Assembly (NCBI GenBank): GCA_032622095.1
Contig: CP136062.1
Location: forward strand, 11,373,710-11,437,709
Source: Siphonodentalium dalli
Taxonomy: Eukaryota > Mollusca > Scaphopoda > Gadilida > Siphonodentaliidae
Direction: 5' to 3'
Length of the DNA: 64,000 bases
Below, in pieces: positions 36,801 to 47,340 of this stretch; the stretch's first letter is position 1, and every line of letters starts with the position of its first letter. The notes under the pieces are model-generated. The model saw nothing but the letters and a program-made list of their open reading frames with translations, made no database searches and was not told the origin of the DNA. The position numbers and the translations under genes are program-made.

Positions 36801-37671
36801 GTACTGTTCGTCTAATCATCATGAAATTTGTCATGGATATTAATATTGACATGTACATGGGAACGAGTCATTTTGGGGTTGTTCGGCCAAAAAACATGGC
36901 CACCGGCATCCATCTTAGATTTTACTCTTTGTATGACTAAATTATTTGGCACGGCCTACAGGTCGTACCTTTGGTCGACTCATCATAAAATGTGTCATGG
37001 ATGTTGAAATTGGAATGTAGGAATGTAGATGAGAACGAGTCGTTTTGGGGTTTTTTGGACGCACAACGTGGCCGCCAGCGGCCATCTTGGATTTTAAAAT
37101 TCAATTAATTAGCACGGGCTACAGGTCGTACCTTTGGTCTGATCATTATGAAATTTGTCATGAATGTTAACATTGACATGTAGATGAGAACGAGTAATTT
37201 TGGGGTCATTCGGCCCGAAAACATGGCCGCCGGCAGCCATCTTAGATTTACTCTTTGCATAACTAAATTCTTTGGCACGGCCTACAGGTCGTATCTTTCG
37301 TCGGATTATCATAAAATGTGTCGTGGGTGTTAACAATGACATGTAGATGGGAACGAGTAATTTTGGGGTCATTCGGCCTAAAAACATGGCCGCCAGCAGC
37401 CATTATGGAGTTTACTATTTGTATGACTAAATCTTTTAGCACGGGCTACAGGTCGTATCTTTAGTCTGATCATCGTGCAATTTGTCATGGCTGTTGAAAT
37501 TGGAATGTAGATGGGAACGAGTCATTTTGGTGTCATTCGGACAAACAACATGGCCACCAGCGGTAATCTTGGATTTCAAAATTCAATTCTAAATCTTTCC
37601 ATTCATTGCTCATCACACAAATTTAACTTCTTCCCAAAGTTGAGCTACAGTGTCATTGACACTATCATTTT
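33884..37671 (+). repeat. Family B array, copy 4: the longest (about 22 monomers)
   Basis: Begins TTTTTAGCTCAACTTTACTT / GTAAAGTTTGAGCTATTGCC (an almost perfect hairpin), then a (GT)n tract at 33945-33990, then a 3.6-kb tandem array. Ends AAGTTGAGCTACAGTGTCAT with the hairpin GTGTCATTGACAC. Some monomers are internally deleted (near 34900 and 35610). Every monomer repeats GATGGGAACGAGT and GCCATCTT. ORFs on either strand here are shadows of the repeat. Confidence 0.93.
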
Positions 37672-38094
37672 ATGTAAAATGTGAGTATCTTTGGTAAGAA
37701 AGGTGTTTTTTGTTTTTGGTTTATCTTATATGTGTCACACATTTATAGACCAATTTGCTCAAGATGGCTTTCAAAATGGCAACCAAATTTGGTAAAAAGT
37801 TGATTCTTTACATTATTCCCGAACATTAGTCTCTGCATTTTTACCGAAAATGGTAGCAAATTGTGACTCACTTGGTTATTATACGTGTTAGTTAATTAAC
37901 TACAACTAATTAAGACAACTACATGTTCTATTCTGATTGTTCCAGTTCCGTATGGGGCATGACAAATTAATTTCAAAGTTGCAGTACGGAATTTTGCCGA
38001 GAATCTCTTTTGTGATTCTGGCCATATTATTGAAAGGAAATGGGCAGCATTTTGAGACGGAACCATATGCTGTGGCTATTCTGGCCAATTATGA
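37672..38094. other. Non-coding spacer between family B copy 4 and array E
   Basis: No gene seen. It contains AAGATGGCTTTCAAAATGGC-type words. It has no counterpart in the right palindrome arm, so it entered with or beside the family B element. Confidence 0.45.
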
Positions 38095-40140
38095 TAAACA
38101 TTGATCAACTGGATACAGGGTGGATGCCAATGAGGCAGCTATGGAGTTACTGTATGATCATAGGTGATGCGAATAGGTATACAAAGAGATATTGTATTGT
38201 CATGAATGATGTGAATTGGTATACAGGCAGCGACTATATGGTTATGTGTGTGGTGTCCATGGTGAGATGCATAGCTAAACAAGAAGTGGCTATATGGTCA
38301 TGTGTGAGGGGAATCGGTATACATGGAGTGACTGTATGGTTTAAGTTTGTGTGTACCCTGCACGTGTGTACCCGGTGTGGCTGTATGGGCATTGGTGTGG
38401 TGTATGGATATAACGAGAGTAGCTACATGGTCATCTGTGTGTTGTTTATGTATATATCGAGTGACTGTAAGCTCATGGGTGGGATGTACATGCGTATCGT
38501 GTGTGCACATGCTGTATTGTGACATGTGGGCGTATATGTATACGCGTGCTGTCTGTATGATCATGTATGGTGGGTGTTGATAACTAGGGAGTGATTTTTA
38601 TGGTTACGGGTAATGTGTATAGGAGTACATTGAATGACTGTACGGTCATGGTTACATATGCATAACTGGTGTAAGCTGGATGGTCATTGGCGAGCGTGTG
38701 GGTATATAGGGAGTGCCCTTGTGATCAAGGTGTGATGATTATTAACGCCCATCGGGTGTATACCGGTGGGCAAATTTTAGATCGATGTGTGTCTGTGGAC
38801 GTTTTATAAATAGATAATCGGTTTTTCCGGTTTTGACAATTCGCAGTAGGTCCCTATTTGCGGAGTCTATTTGCGGAGGTCCCCAAATTCGCGGGGTTCC
38901 CCTAAAACTGTCGAAATATGAGGGAACGTGTGAGTATATGTCAATTGATACGTATTTTAAACAAATAATGGCACGATCATCATAATAGTGGTTTGTTCTA
39001 TCAATCATATCATCATCATCATCATCATAATACGGAACAAGTCTTGCGACTTTTCGTCTCAATAATATTATTTGCAATGCAATATATTTATCGTCATTCG
39101 ATATTTACTTGTTTAGTTTGTTTACGTTAGTAAAAAGGGAAATAGTATTCAACCATCTGATAGCCTAAAATAATTTATAACCCATTGGGAGCCCTTTGTG
39201 ACAATTCGCAGTAGGTCCATATTTGCGGAAGTCTATTTGCGGTGTTCCCTGAATTCACAGAGTTCCCCTAAAATGGTCGAAATATGTTGCTTTTAATGAG
39301 GAAACGGGTGCGTATATGTTAATTGATACGTATTTTAAACAAATAACGACACGATTTATAGCAGGGACACAATAACTCCGATTCTTGATCCGCATTCAGA
39401 GACTTCTGGTGAATTAGAAACCAGCAGTAATAAGGCGTAGTTTTTTTGCAATAATTTGACGGATTATTTGTTTTAACGGAATTCTGAGGCATTGCATTCA
39501 TGTAACCAATATATTTAACATTTTGTTTTTATAATTTATATTTATGCGTAACAATATAATCTTGAGGGCGTTACCATTTCTGAGTATGGTTTCTTGTTTA
39601 TATATGTCGTGGATGTATTATCATTGTTTGGTGTATATTGAGTAACTGTATGATCATGGATGGCGTGTGTGGGAATACAGTGAGTTGCTGAATTGTCATG
39701 TGTGAAGTATGGACGGTATGAGTGATCGTGTATACCTGGATTGACAAGTGTGGGCTCTATATGTATATATCGAGTGGTTATTTGACTATGGGTGGGGGGA
39801 ATAGGTATGTATACAGGTAGTGACTCTATGGTCAATGGTGAGGTGAGGAAGTGACTGTTTGATCCTGAATAAGGTGAATATGTATACAGTGAGACAGACT
39901 ATATGGTCATGTGTTGGAGTACATCCGGTGTTCCCGCATGGTGACTCGTGGGTGTATGGCTATTTATGGTGTTTATGAGTGTAACCAGGTAGGCTGTATG
40001 GTCATGGGTCAGGTGTACGTGTATAAAATTGGTGACTATAGTGTATATGTGTGGTGTTTATGCACATATGGAGTGACTGTGTGGCAGTGGGTGTGTTGTA
40101 CATATGTACCTTGGGTGGTTATAGCTTTTCACAATAACTC
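38095..40140 (+). repeat. Family E degenerate minisatellite, left palindrome arm
   Basis: Repeats of roughly 45-50 bp built on TATGGTCATG(T/G)GTGAGGTGTATATGTATACA(T)GGAGTGACTG-like sequence, strongly diverged from unit to unit. It begins at ATTGATCAACTGGATACAG, which pairs inverted with CTGTATCCAGTTGATCAAT-like sequence at 42713. It is interrupted at about 38735-39545 by other DNA. ORFs with many YM/VW residues are artefacts of the array. Confidence 0.8.
38735..39545 (+). repeat. Insert in array E with a 350-bp direct duplication
   Basis: GACAATTCGCAGTAGGTCC, TCTATTTGCGG, TTCCCCTAAAA, GTCGAAATATG and AATTGATACGTATTTTAAAC occur at 38836-38975 and again at 39200-39343. A (ATC)n run lies at 39009-39027. 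39367-39485 is the partner of 32038-32160. The insert has no palindrome counterpart in the right arm. Confidence 0.7.
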
Positions 40141-40229
40141 AAGGATATGTTAATCAATAGAGAGGTCATGTCAGAGAGTTATCCATCTTGATGGTGCTTA
40201 TTCGCAATTGAGGAAACGTTAAACGTGGA

Positions 40230-41342
40230 AAGCCACCCATTACCACATAGTCACTCCATATATACATAGACAAAACACAAATGACAATATAGTCACCCAC
40301 TGTATATACGGACACCTGACCCATGACCATACATCTATACTTGGTTATACCCGTACACACCACAAATGGCCATACATCCATGCGTCACAACGCAGACACA
40401 CCGGGTATACACCTAGACATGACCCATGACCATATAGTCACTCATTGTATACATACTGACCATGCATATATGTGCACCTCATACATGGCCATATGGTCAC
40501 TCGATGTATACACATACCCCACACCCACGACCATACATCCCCACTTATGTATACTCGTACACCCTACACATGACCATACCTTCACGAGTCACCATGCAGG
40601 AACACCAGGTATATTCCTACACATAACACATACATGCACATTCACCACATCCAGGATCATAGTCACACCTTGTATACATATACATGTTCACCTCACCATT
40701 GGCCATACAGTCACTACCTGTATACCTATTCACCACAGCATGGTCATATAGCCACTTGATATATACATACAGCCCATCCATGATCATAGAGTCACTCCAG
40801 GTATACATATACACCTCACCAATGGCCATTCAGCCCTTCAAGACATACCAATACCCACACACATGAACACGCATACCTTCCTTGCTCGCATATGCACCTC
40901 ACACATGGCAATTCAGCAACTCCCTGTATACTCATACACACACGCCTTACATTGTCATACTGCTACACCCTATACACCAACCATTGGTAATACATCCACG
41001 ACATATATAAATATACATCCCACCCGTTACCACAATGGCACTTCCTACGTATACCCACTCGCTCGCCAATGACCATCCAGCTTACTCCAAATATGCATAT
41101 ACACTTCAATCATGACCGTACAGTCATTCCATGTACACATATACACATTACCCATAACCACAAAATTACTCCCTAGTTATCCACACCCCCCATCTATGAT
41201 CATACAGACAGAACGCGTATATATATACACACACCTGTCACAATACAGCTACACCCGTACTGGGTACACACAACCTTACAACATACAATCACTCCATGTA
41301 ATGTATACCACATGACCATACGGCCACTCCATGTATATACCT
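40230..41342 (-). repeat. Family E minisatellite, right palindrome arm
   Basis: The same units in the opposite orientation (CCATACAGTCACTCC, TGTATACATATACACC, CACCAATGGCCAT). Unit by unit the stretch 40230-40400 mirrors 39930-40120, including AGGTGTAC/GTCCGTATATACAGTGGGTGAC-like stretches and TATGGTCATGGGTCAGGTGT. The arms are therefore true inverted copies, not just similar arrays. The spacer at the centre is about 90 bp (40141-40229). The array resumes at 42563-42700 after element K. Confidence 0.8.
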
Positions 41343-41482
41343 ATAATTATCCCCTCTGTAGAATTGTAAGCCTTCTTAGGCACCATTGTTCTTCTAGGGC
41401 CATACCACGCCGTATCCCGGTGTTCTTGTTTGATATATGTTAACTAAACAGGAAACACTTATTTCGTATTACCACGCAAAAA

Positions 41483-42066
41483 TTGTCGTCGCTATATAGA
41501 GAAGACATATTTTACACGGGTCATAACAATCTCGTATGCCCCGTGTAAAAGTGATATTACCCCGCAAAAATTGTCGTCGCTATATAGAGAAGACAGATTT
41601 TACAAGGTCATAACAATCTCGTATGCCCCGTATAAAACTTATATTACCCCGAAAAAATTGTCGTCGCTATATAGAGAAGACAGATTTTACAAGGTCATAA
41701 CAATCTCGTATGCCCCGTGTAAAACTTATATTACCCCGAAAAAAATGTCGTCGCTATATAGAGAAGACAGATTTTACAAGGTCATAACAATCTCGTATGC
41801 CCCGTGTAAAACTGATATTACCCGGCAAAAATTGTCGTCGCTATATAGAGAAGACATATTTTACAAGGTCATAACAATCTCGTATGCCCCGTGTAAAACT
41901 GATATTACCCCGCAAAAATTGTCGTCGCTATATAGAGAAGACAGATTTTACACGGGTCATAACAACCTCGTATGCCCCGTGTAAAACTTATATTACCCCG
42001 CAAAAATTGTCGTCGCTATATAGAGAAGACAGATTTTACAAGGTCATAACAATCTCGTATGCCCCT
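41483..42066 (+). repeat. Seven tandem 87-88-bp monomers of element K
   Basis: Monomers start TTGTCGTCGCTATATAGAGA at 41483, 41571, 41658, 41745 (first base A), 41832, 41919 and 42007. 87 bp equals 29 codons, so the array is fortuitously open for 137 codons. The peptide repeat (SSLYREDRFYKVITISYAPC) is most likely not translated, because two monomers are 88 bp and break the frame. Confidence 0.92.
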
Positions 42067-42420
42067 AGTAGAATTTTTATGCCCGGCAAAAGTTTGAAGG
42101 TCTAATGTACATCTTTCAAAGCCACGTTGATTCCTGGTGTGATGTTATCTTGCTACTCTTGCTTCATTTATTTAGGTTGTCTGACTCATTTACCATTACT
42201 ATTTTTGAAGTGTATTGCTCTCTTTTATATCTTCTAACATATAGATTTTATATCTTCTAACATATAAATTCACGTATTTATGGACAAATTGTGGAAACAG
42301 CTATATAAATATATTCATCGTATGAGCAGTCTAATCAAATAGAGTTACTGTTCGTGGCTCGTTTCCGCGCTTTATGTCTGTGGGAATATCTTGTTAATTT
42401 TGACCGGGGATAAATACATT

Positions 42421-42552
42421 ACACGGCTTGTTGATGGGGGATACGGTGTGGTATGCCCCGGTCGACTCTCGTATCCCCCTCGGCTATCGCCTCGGGGGAT
42501 ACGAACATCTACCGGGGCATACCACACCGTATCCCCCATCAACAAGCCGTGT
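42421..42552. repeat. Near-perfect palindrome (arms about 59 bp) at the 3' end of element K
   Basis: Left arm ACACGGCTTGTTGATGGGGG... (42421-42479) pairs with ...CCCCCATCAACAAGCCGTGT (42494-42552). The main mismatch is TCGACTC against ATGTT-type sequence at about 42462-42468. The tip TCGGCTATCGCC forms a short loop. It could extrude as a cruciform or form an RNA hairpin. Confidence 0.92.
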
Positions 42553-42734
42553 AACTTATAATATCACAATGGACACTCCACGCATAACCATATAGTCACT
42601 CCTTGTATACCTATTCACATCATTCATGAACACACACTAATTCCTTGCATACCTATTCACCTCACATATGATCATACCATAACTCCCTGGTTGCCATCTT
42701 CGCATCCACTTTGTATCCAGTTGATCAATTTCTG

Positions 42735-43110
42735 GTATTGTCAGTAGTAAAAATAGTAACAATTAACCATGGTGCGTCAGACATGTTAGACATGTTAAAA
42801 TTCAATGTATAGAAGACAGAAAAGCCAATGTTATACATCAAACACAACTTGTAAGCGCTTGCAGGACAAGCTGGGGCAATATCTACCATTTTCCATATTT
42901 TGGCAGCCATTTTGAGTCGAAGTAACAAATTTGGTTCCAATGAGTTGGAATATTCATAGGTGATGATATGCCTTACTTACATTACAACGTTCTGTTCATT
43001 TCTTGTTGAAATATGATTAAAGTCCCAATTGTGATTTTTTTGTGAAATTTTATACCGCGTTCTGTAAAATCGAAATTTTGAGGGATTTTATGACACCTCT
43101 CCCGAATACC
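42735..43110 (-). repeat. Outer right arm of the large palindrome
   Basis: Inverted partner of 33600-33835. TACCGCGTTCTGTAAAATC (about 43053-43071) and AATAGTAACAATTAACCATG (about 42752-42771) are the clearest blocks. Similarity stops near 43110. Confidence 0.78.
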
Positions 43111-43338
43111 ATATACTTAAGTGAAAAAAATCAATGGCATAAATATTATATGATGTTATGTGTGTACAATTTTATAGCTGTTGCAACTAATCTCTCCCAA
43201 CTTGGTCGAATTTTATCTCAATTGAATGTTTCTGTTCACACTATGATGCTGTGGTCATCCATACCAAACAGAAAGGGTAGAATCAGCATCAAGTTAATGC
43301 GATTTTTAAAAATTTTCATTTTATATTTCCATCCACAG

Positions 43339-43373
43339 GTGTTATTGGCGGTGCAGAGAAGAGGGATATATAT
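43339..43373 (+). CDS. Possible 35-nt internal exon
   Basis: Bounded by TTTCCATCCACAG| (acceptor) and |GTAAGTG (strong donor). Joined to the phase-1 exon ending at 32512 it adds GVIGGAEKRDIY in frame and ends on a codon boundary. Short motifs like this occur by chance, so the call depends on transcript support. Confidence 0.22.
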
Positions 43374-43517
43374 GTAAGTGTAAGAATCACAATATTATAA
43401 ATTCAAGGTTCAAGGACAGTTGACAAACGTTAATACAGTTGGAAATTTCAAACCTGACAATACATGCCTTAGTTGGGAATTCGGAAATTTCTAATTATGG
43501 GAGGGTTGTTATGTTAA

Positions 43518-44130
43518 AGGTACTCAATCCGACCAGACGCTCCTAAATTACTATTTATTTGGCTTCGGGGGTAAAACATATTTGATTCGAGTCGAGGAAC
43601 CCTCCCATCAAAGGGTGATCAGATATCGATTATTGAAGTTTGTTATTTCTCGAGATGTGTATTCATATGTGGCCCAGAAACACGTGGTCAAACGGAGGGT
43701 CTCGGACAAAATTGCGAATGAAGATGGATAACGCTAAAATCAAGTGGTAATACGGTAAAATTTCGTGATACTTTAGTGATAATACGGCCATATTTTGTTG
43801 AACAAAATGTTGATAAATAACAATTCATAAATTATGGGATATCCTGGGATATCCAAGAGAATCATGGGAAGTTCAAAGGTCACTATAGTTTCGTCTAACA
43901 TAAGCCGGAGTAATGTATAGTCCATAGAGTAAATATTTTCGGTTTAGTAATTACACATTTTGATAACAAAATTGCCCAAGATTTGGGAAATTTTATACCA
44001 TAGTTGACAGAGGTTAGCATTATTTTGTTGCAATCAATCGATTCTGATAACTAAAGCGTATTTTGAAGAAATGTTGTTATTGTTGTATCTTGATGGTATG
44101 GGTGACCGTCTGATCGGTTTGAGTATACCT
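43518..44130. mobile_element. TTAA-flanked MITE (piggyBac/Kolobok-type), family G
   Basis: TTAA at 43514-43517 and 44131-44134 flank AGGTACTCAATCCGACCAG and its inverted partner CTGATCGGTTTGAGTATACCT, a TIR of about 22-24 bp with some mismatches. No transposase ORF. Partial copies lie at 17735-17957 (opposite strand) and 56700-57095. The superfamily is inferred from the TTAA duplication alone. Confidence 0.7.
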
Positions 44131-44134
44131 TTAA

Positions 44135-45313
44135 ATGTCCCATAAATGGAAAGTTGTATAATTCAACCCAGGTGGGCGCGGTGCAAATGTAATTTGTAAT
44201 ATTAATTCAATGGAGTGCAGACAGTGATCTCAGTTTGATTATTAATCGGGATTTGATGAAATTTCACCAAATTAATGAGCTTTGCTCCACGCTTGTTGAC
44301 ATATATGCCCAAGATTGAAACAGTCGCCAGGGAAATGAAATTTCACCAAATTTCACCGGAATTCTCTATATTTGTGTTCGTTGGAGATATAGAGCCATAA
44401 AGGCGGGCGTTCATGCTATGGTGGGCACAGTCGTAATTTCGGATGGTAGATGTGACATAAATGTTAAAGCTATAGGGTGCATTTACATTTGTAGATATGT
44501 ATACAGATTTGTGTGAAGTCACGTGTCACATATTGCTGTGATCACAACATGATTACTGATAGTGTACCTGCGCTCATCAGTACGCTGGTGATTGACAAAC
44601 CGCTATGAGTCGTGTCAGTTTAGGCCAGACAAAATTTTTTTAACTATCAGCAGACCAACGCAGTTTATTCTTACACCAGCTGATTATGCTATGCTTTTGC
44701 GGTCGCCCTGTTGTACACTGAGTGTATTAAGGTATTGTCAAACTCCAAGAAGAACACATATTAATAAGATATACTATATAGAAAACACTTGACTTTAAGT
44801 GCTTTGTCGCCACACGCACCAGCACATATGTTCTGGCTCACACAGTGTGAAGTACATGAGTTGAAATGACAAAGAAAGATTAAGCACATTCGCCAAGCCC
44901 GAGTAATGACTAATCAAATCAGATTGGCCTGTCGCAATGCCTCGGCGTTGATCGTGACTTATAACGGATACGATTTTTGCTCACACGCACGAATACCGTT
45001 TTCTTTCTGTGTGCATTTCTATATCAACCCGTTTATACTAGTTTGCATGTAAAACTATATACATATCTACAGCAATGTAAATGCACCCATAAGGGTTAAA
45101 ACAGACTAGTTTCCAAATTGTAACACATTTTCAGTTACCAACCTGTGTCCTAAATTATTGTTTTATGAAATAAAAAGATAATAAATAATTGAAAATAGGC
45201 GCAGCTCTAGTAGACCTGGATGTCACTGTCGCCATGCAGGGCCGAAATTTGGCTGCTTATCCTTCGATATAAATTTAGGTTAAACAGATAATAAATAGCT
45301 AAATAATTAATAA
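44135..45313. other. Non-coding interval beside the HtrL-like exon
   Basis: No repeat array and no convincing exon. A 66-codon frame at 44592-44792 lacks recognisable features. Confidence 0.45.
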
Positions 45314-45350
45314 TGCAAGTTAAAATTTATTTTCGATAACTTTTTCAAAG

Positions 45351-45664
45351 GGACCGAGACAATCTTATTTTCTAAAAAGACTAATATGGAAATGATGAAA
45401 GGGTACACACACATACAGAATAACGTTGTGGCTTATTTCGACGACATGACACTGTTGAGTTACTTCAGTGATGCCACGCGGTTGCAGAACATTGTAACCA
45501 ATCTGATAAATCGCACTTCATCGTGTTCCTTTGGTATGAGGGACAAAATTGATAAGATTTACAAACAACCACATTATCCCATGATCTGCTCGAGCATACA
45601 ATTCGGATGTATAGATAGAACATATTTTATGTGGGTCGACATTGGATACGTTCGGAATCTATAA
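45351..45664 (+). CDS. Candidate coding exon, HtrL/YibB-like protein
   Basis: The frame is open from 45314. A plausible acceptor TTTTTCAAAG lies at 45341-45350. The peptide starts TETILFSKKTNMEMMKGY and continues through NNVVAYFDDMTLLSYFSDA to HYPMICSSIQFGCIDRTYF and MWVDIGY before TAA at 45662-45664. The order of a beta-strand 'ETILFS', an acidic 'YFDD', a 'YP...SSIQFGCI' helix and a terminal 'WVDIGY' resembles the HtrL/YibB family (glycosyltransferase-like, poorly characterised), known as single-pass proteins in invertebrates. The family normally continues well beyond W-[IV]-D-[FI]-G, so the stop here suggests a pseudogene, or an exon ending earlier. The upstream signal-anchor exon on the same strand would suit this protein type. 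Recognition is from memory of the pattern, not from a search. Confidence 0.45.
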
Positions 45665-46429
45665 AAGTAAAAAAAAATACTTTTATGTCCACATATATAC
45701 AAAGCACAATGTTGAGGTGAACCCGGAATAAATTTATAAAAAAGCGGTTTTGGTGTCAATTCTGTAAATATACAAATCTTTGACCACAAACGTTCCCTAA
45801 CTGCTAAATATCACCAAACATCCCAAATTTCCGCTCGTTTCAGGGAAGACAACATTTTTGAGGTAAAACAAAATCAGAAAAACATTTAAGAAAATGAAAA
45901 TTGAAATGTTAATCCGGGAATCAGGTCGGTCAACGTCCACACCGCCAGGATTAAAATTCATTCATTTTTTGCATTGTAAGGATGTCTGCTAAAACTATTT
46001 CGACGTTAACATGCATGTACCTGGCAATATGGCGGCCATTTCCGGGAATATACCCTACCCACTACATAAATATACAACAAAAACCCATTGTTCTTGTTTC
46101 ATAGCATATGCCTGTCATTTCATGCATAATTTGACTTAAAAAAACCAAAATGGAGGACAAAATGGCCACCGGAATTAACAAAAATAGCGTTTTACGGTAA
46201 CTTTCACCATAGGTGCCAGTTGCGCCACCATACATGATGTCTAATCCTAATCCGGTAATAGTAAATCATAACCCAAGTTTTCAAAAATGACGACGAAAAT
46301 GGCAATCGGAAGTCAACAATTGAAGAGCTTTTTCTAGCTTTTTAACTTTTTAAACTAAATATTCAAATATTAAATAAATATATAGCCAATAAGTAGTGGT
46401 ATATGTGCCAGCATACAAGTTTCCAAAGC
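45665..46429. other. Non-coding interval
   Basis: AT-rich. 46020-46330 holds ATGGCGGCCATTTCCGG and AAAATGGCCACCGGAATT words, weakly shared with 33290-33480. No gene is seen. Confidence 0.45.
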
Positions 46430-47340
46430 CACTAACTAGTTTCAGAATACATAAAATGAGTGTCCCAAACCACCTAACGAGTGTACCAAACAATATACTG
46501 AGTCACCTACCTAGTATCCAAAATTAATCTATGGGTATCCCAATCCATACGTATGGTAGCACACATTCAACTATTGTCCCGAGTAAAACATCGTAAATAA
46601 TCCACCCAACGAGTTTCCCAAACCACCAGGTAGTGCCCAAAACCATATGCAACTGGTCCCCAAGCCACACAGATGGTCCCCAAGCCATACATCTTATGTC
46701 CAAGCCCACACAATGAGTGTCACAATCCATCACAACGATTGTTCCAAACACAGTGCGTGTTAGCGCCCCAAACAATGCAACTGGCGTTCCAAACTATACA
46801 GGTTTTGTCCCAAAAAATGAGTGTCCCTAACCATCCAATGAGTGCTCCAAATCATTCACCGAGTGGGTAAATCCATCCAATGATTGCCCCAAACCACCAA
46901 ATGAGTGTCCCAAACCATCCAGCGAGTGTTCGAAAGGAAGAGAGTGTCCAATGTGCATTAACACTAGTGTCACAGGCCATCCGAGGAGAGTCCTGTGTCC
47001 TACAACAGGTGTCCGTCTCAATCCATTCCATGGCACAATCAGTGAATCAGTCGACTAATGAGTGTTTCATTCCATCACACGTGTGTCCCATATCCACATA
47101 TAGAGACCAGAACCACCCAATTGGTGTCTCAAACCATCCAACGGGTGGCACAAACAATTAAGCAGTGCCCCATTCCACATGCACCTGATTCCCGACCCGC
47201 GCATATAGTTCCCCAAACCATGCATCTGGTGTCCTAACCCACCCCATTAGTATCACAAGGCATCCAAGGTGTGTCTCAATTCGCCCGATTAATGTCGCAA
47301 CCCTGCACCGATTGCTCCAAACCACAGTTCCAAACAATGC
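46430..47340. repeat. Family F degenerate minisatellite, about 25-30 bp units
   Basis: Units of the type GTGTCCCAAACCATCCAACGA recur throughout with variable length and many substitutions (for example ATGAGTGTCCCAAACC, AACCATCCAATGAGTG, GGTGTCTCAAACCATCC). ORFs here are artefacts of the repeat. Confidence 0.75.

Larger units (their letters stand above)
41349..42556 (+). mobile_element. Element K, copy 1: 5' end, 87-bp tandem array, long 3' palindrome
   Basis: It starts TATCCCCTCTGTAGAATTG and ends CAAGCCGTGTAACT. The inverted near-identical copy is at 59154-60446. A possible 6-bp target duplication TATAAT flanks it (41343-41348, 42557-42562). It inserted into array E. Contents in order: unique 5' part with GGCCATACCACGCCGTATCC, seven 87-88-bp monomers, about 350 bp unique, a 132-bp palindrome. 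No transposase. The layout is like HINE/pearl elements, but a short target duplication would argue against a strict Helitron mechanism. Confidence 0.8.

Noticed and set aside
38040-38522. 160-codon plus-strand ORF rich in Tyr, Trp, Met and Val
   Set aside because: Created by the GTATGGTCATGTG minisatellite of family E. The composition follows the repeat word and the mirror arm gives equivalent ORFs.
41571-41984. 137-codon ORF with a perfect 29-residue repeat
   Set aside because: It is the 87-bp DNA monomer of element K read in frame. 88-bp monomers break the frame, and the inverted twin gives the same ORF on the other strand.
41343-42562. Classifying element K firmly as a Helitron/HINE
   Set aside because: Both copies have short direct AT-rich flanks that look like target duplications, which Helitrons lack. 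The low-complexity flank makes the duplication uncertain, so the class is left open.
46430-47340. Possible CRISPR-like array of short direct repeats
   Set aside because: Units are degenerate with no constant repeat and spacer structure, and the DNA is eukaryotic. It is a decayed minisatellite.
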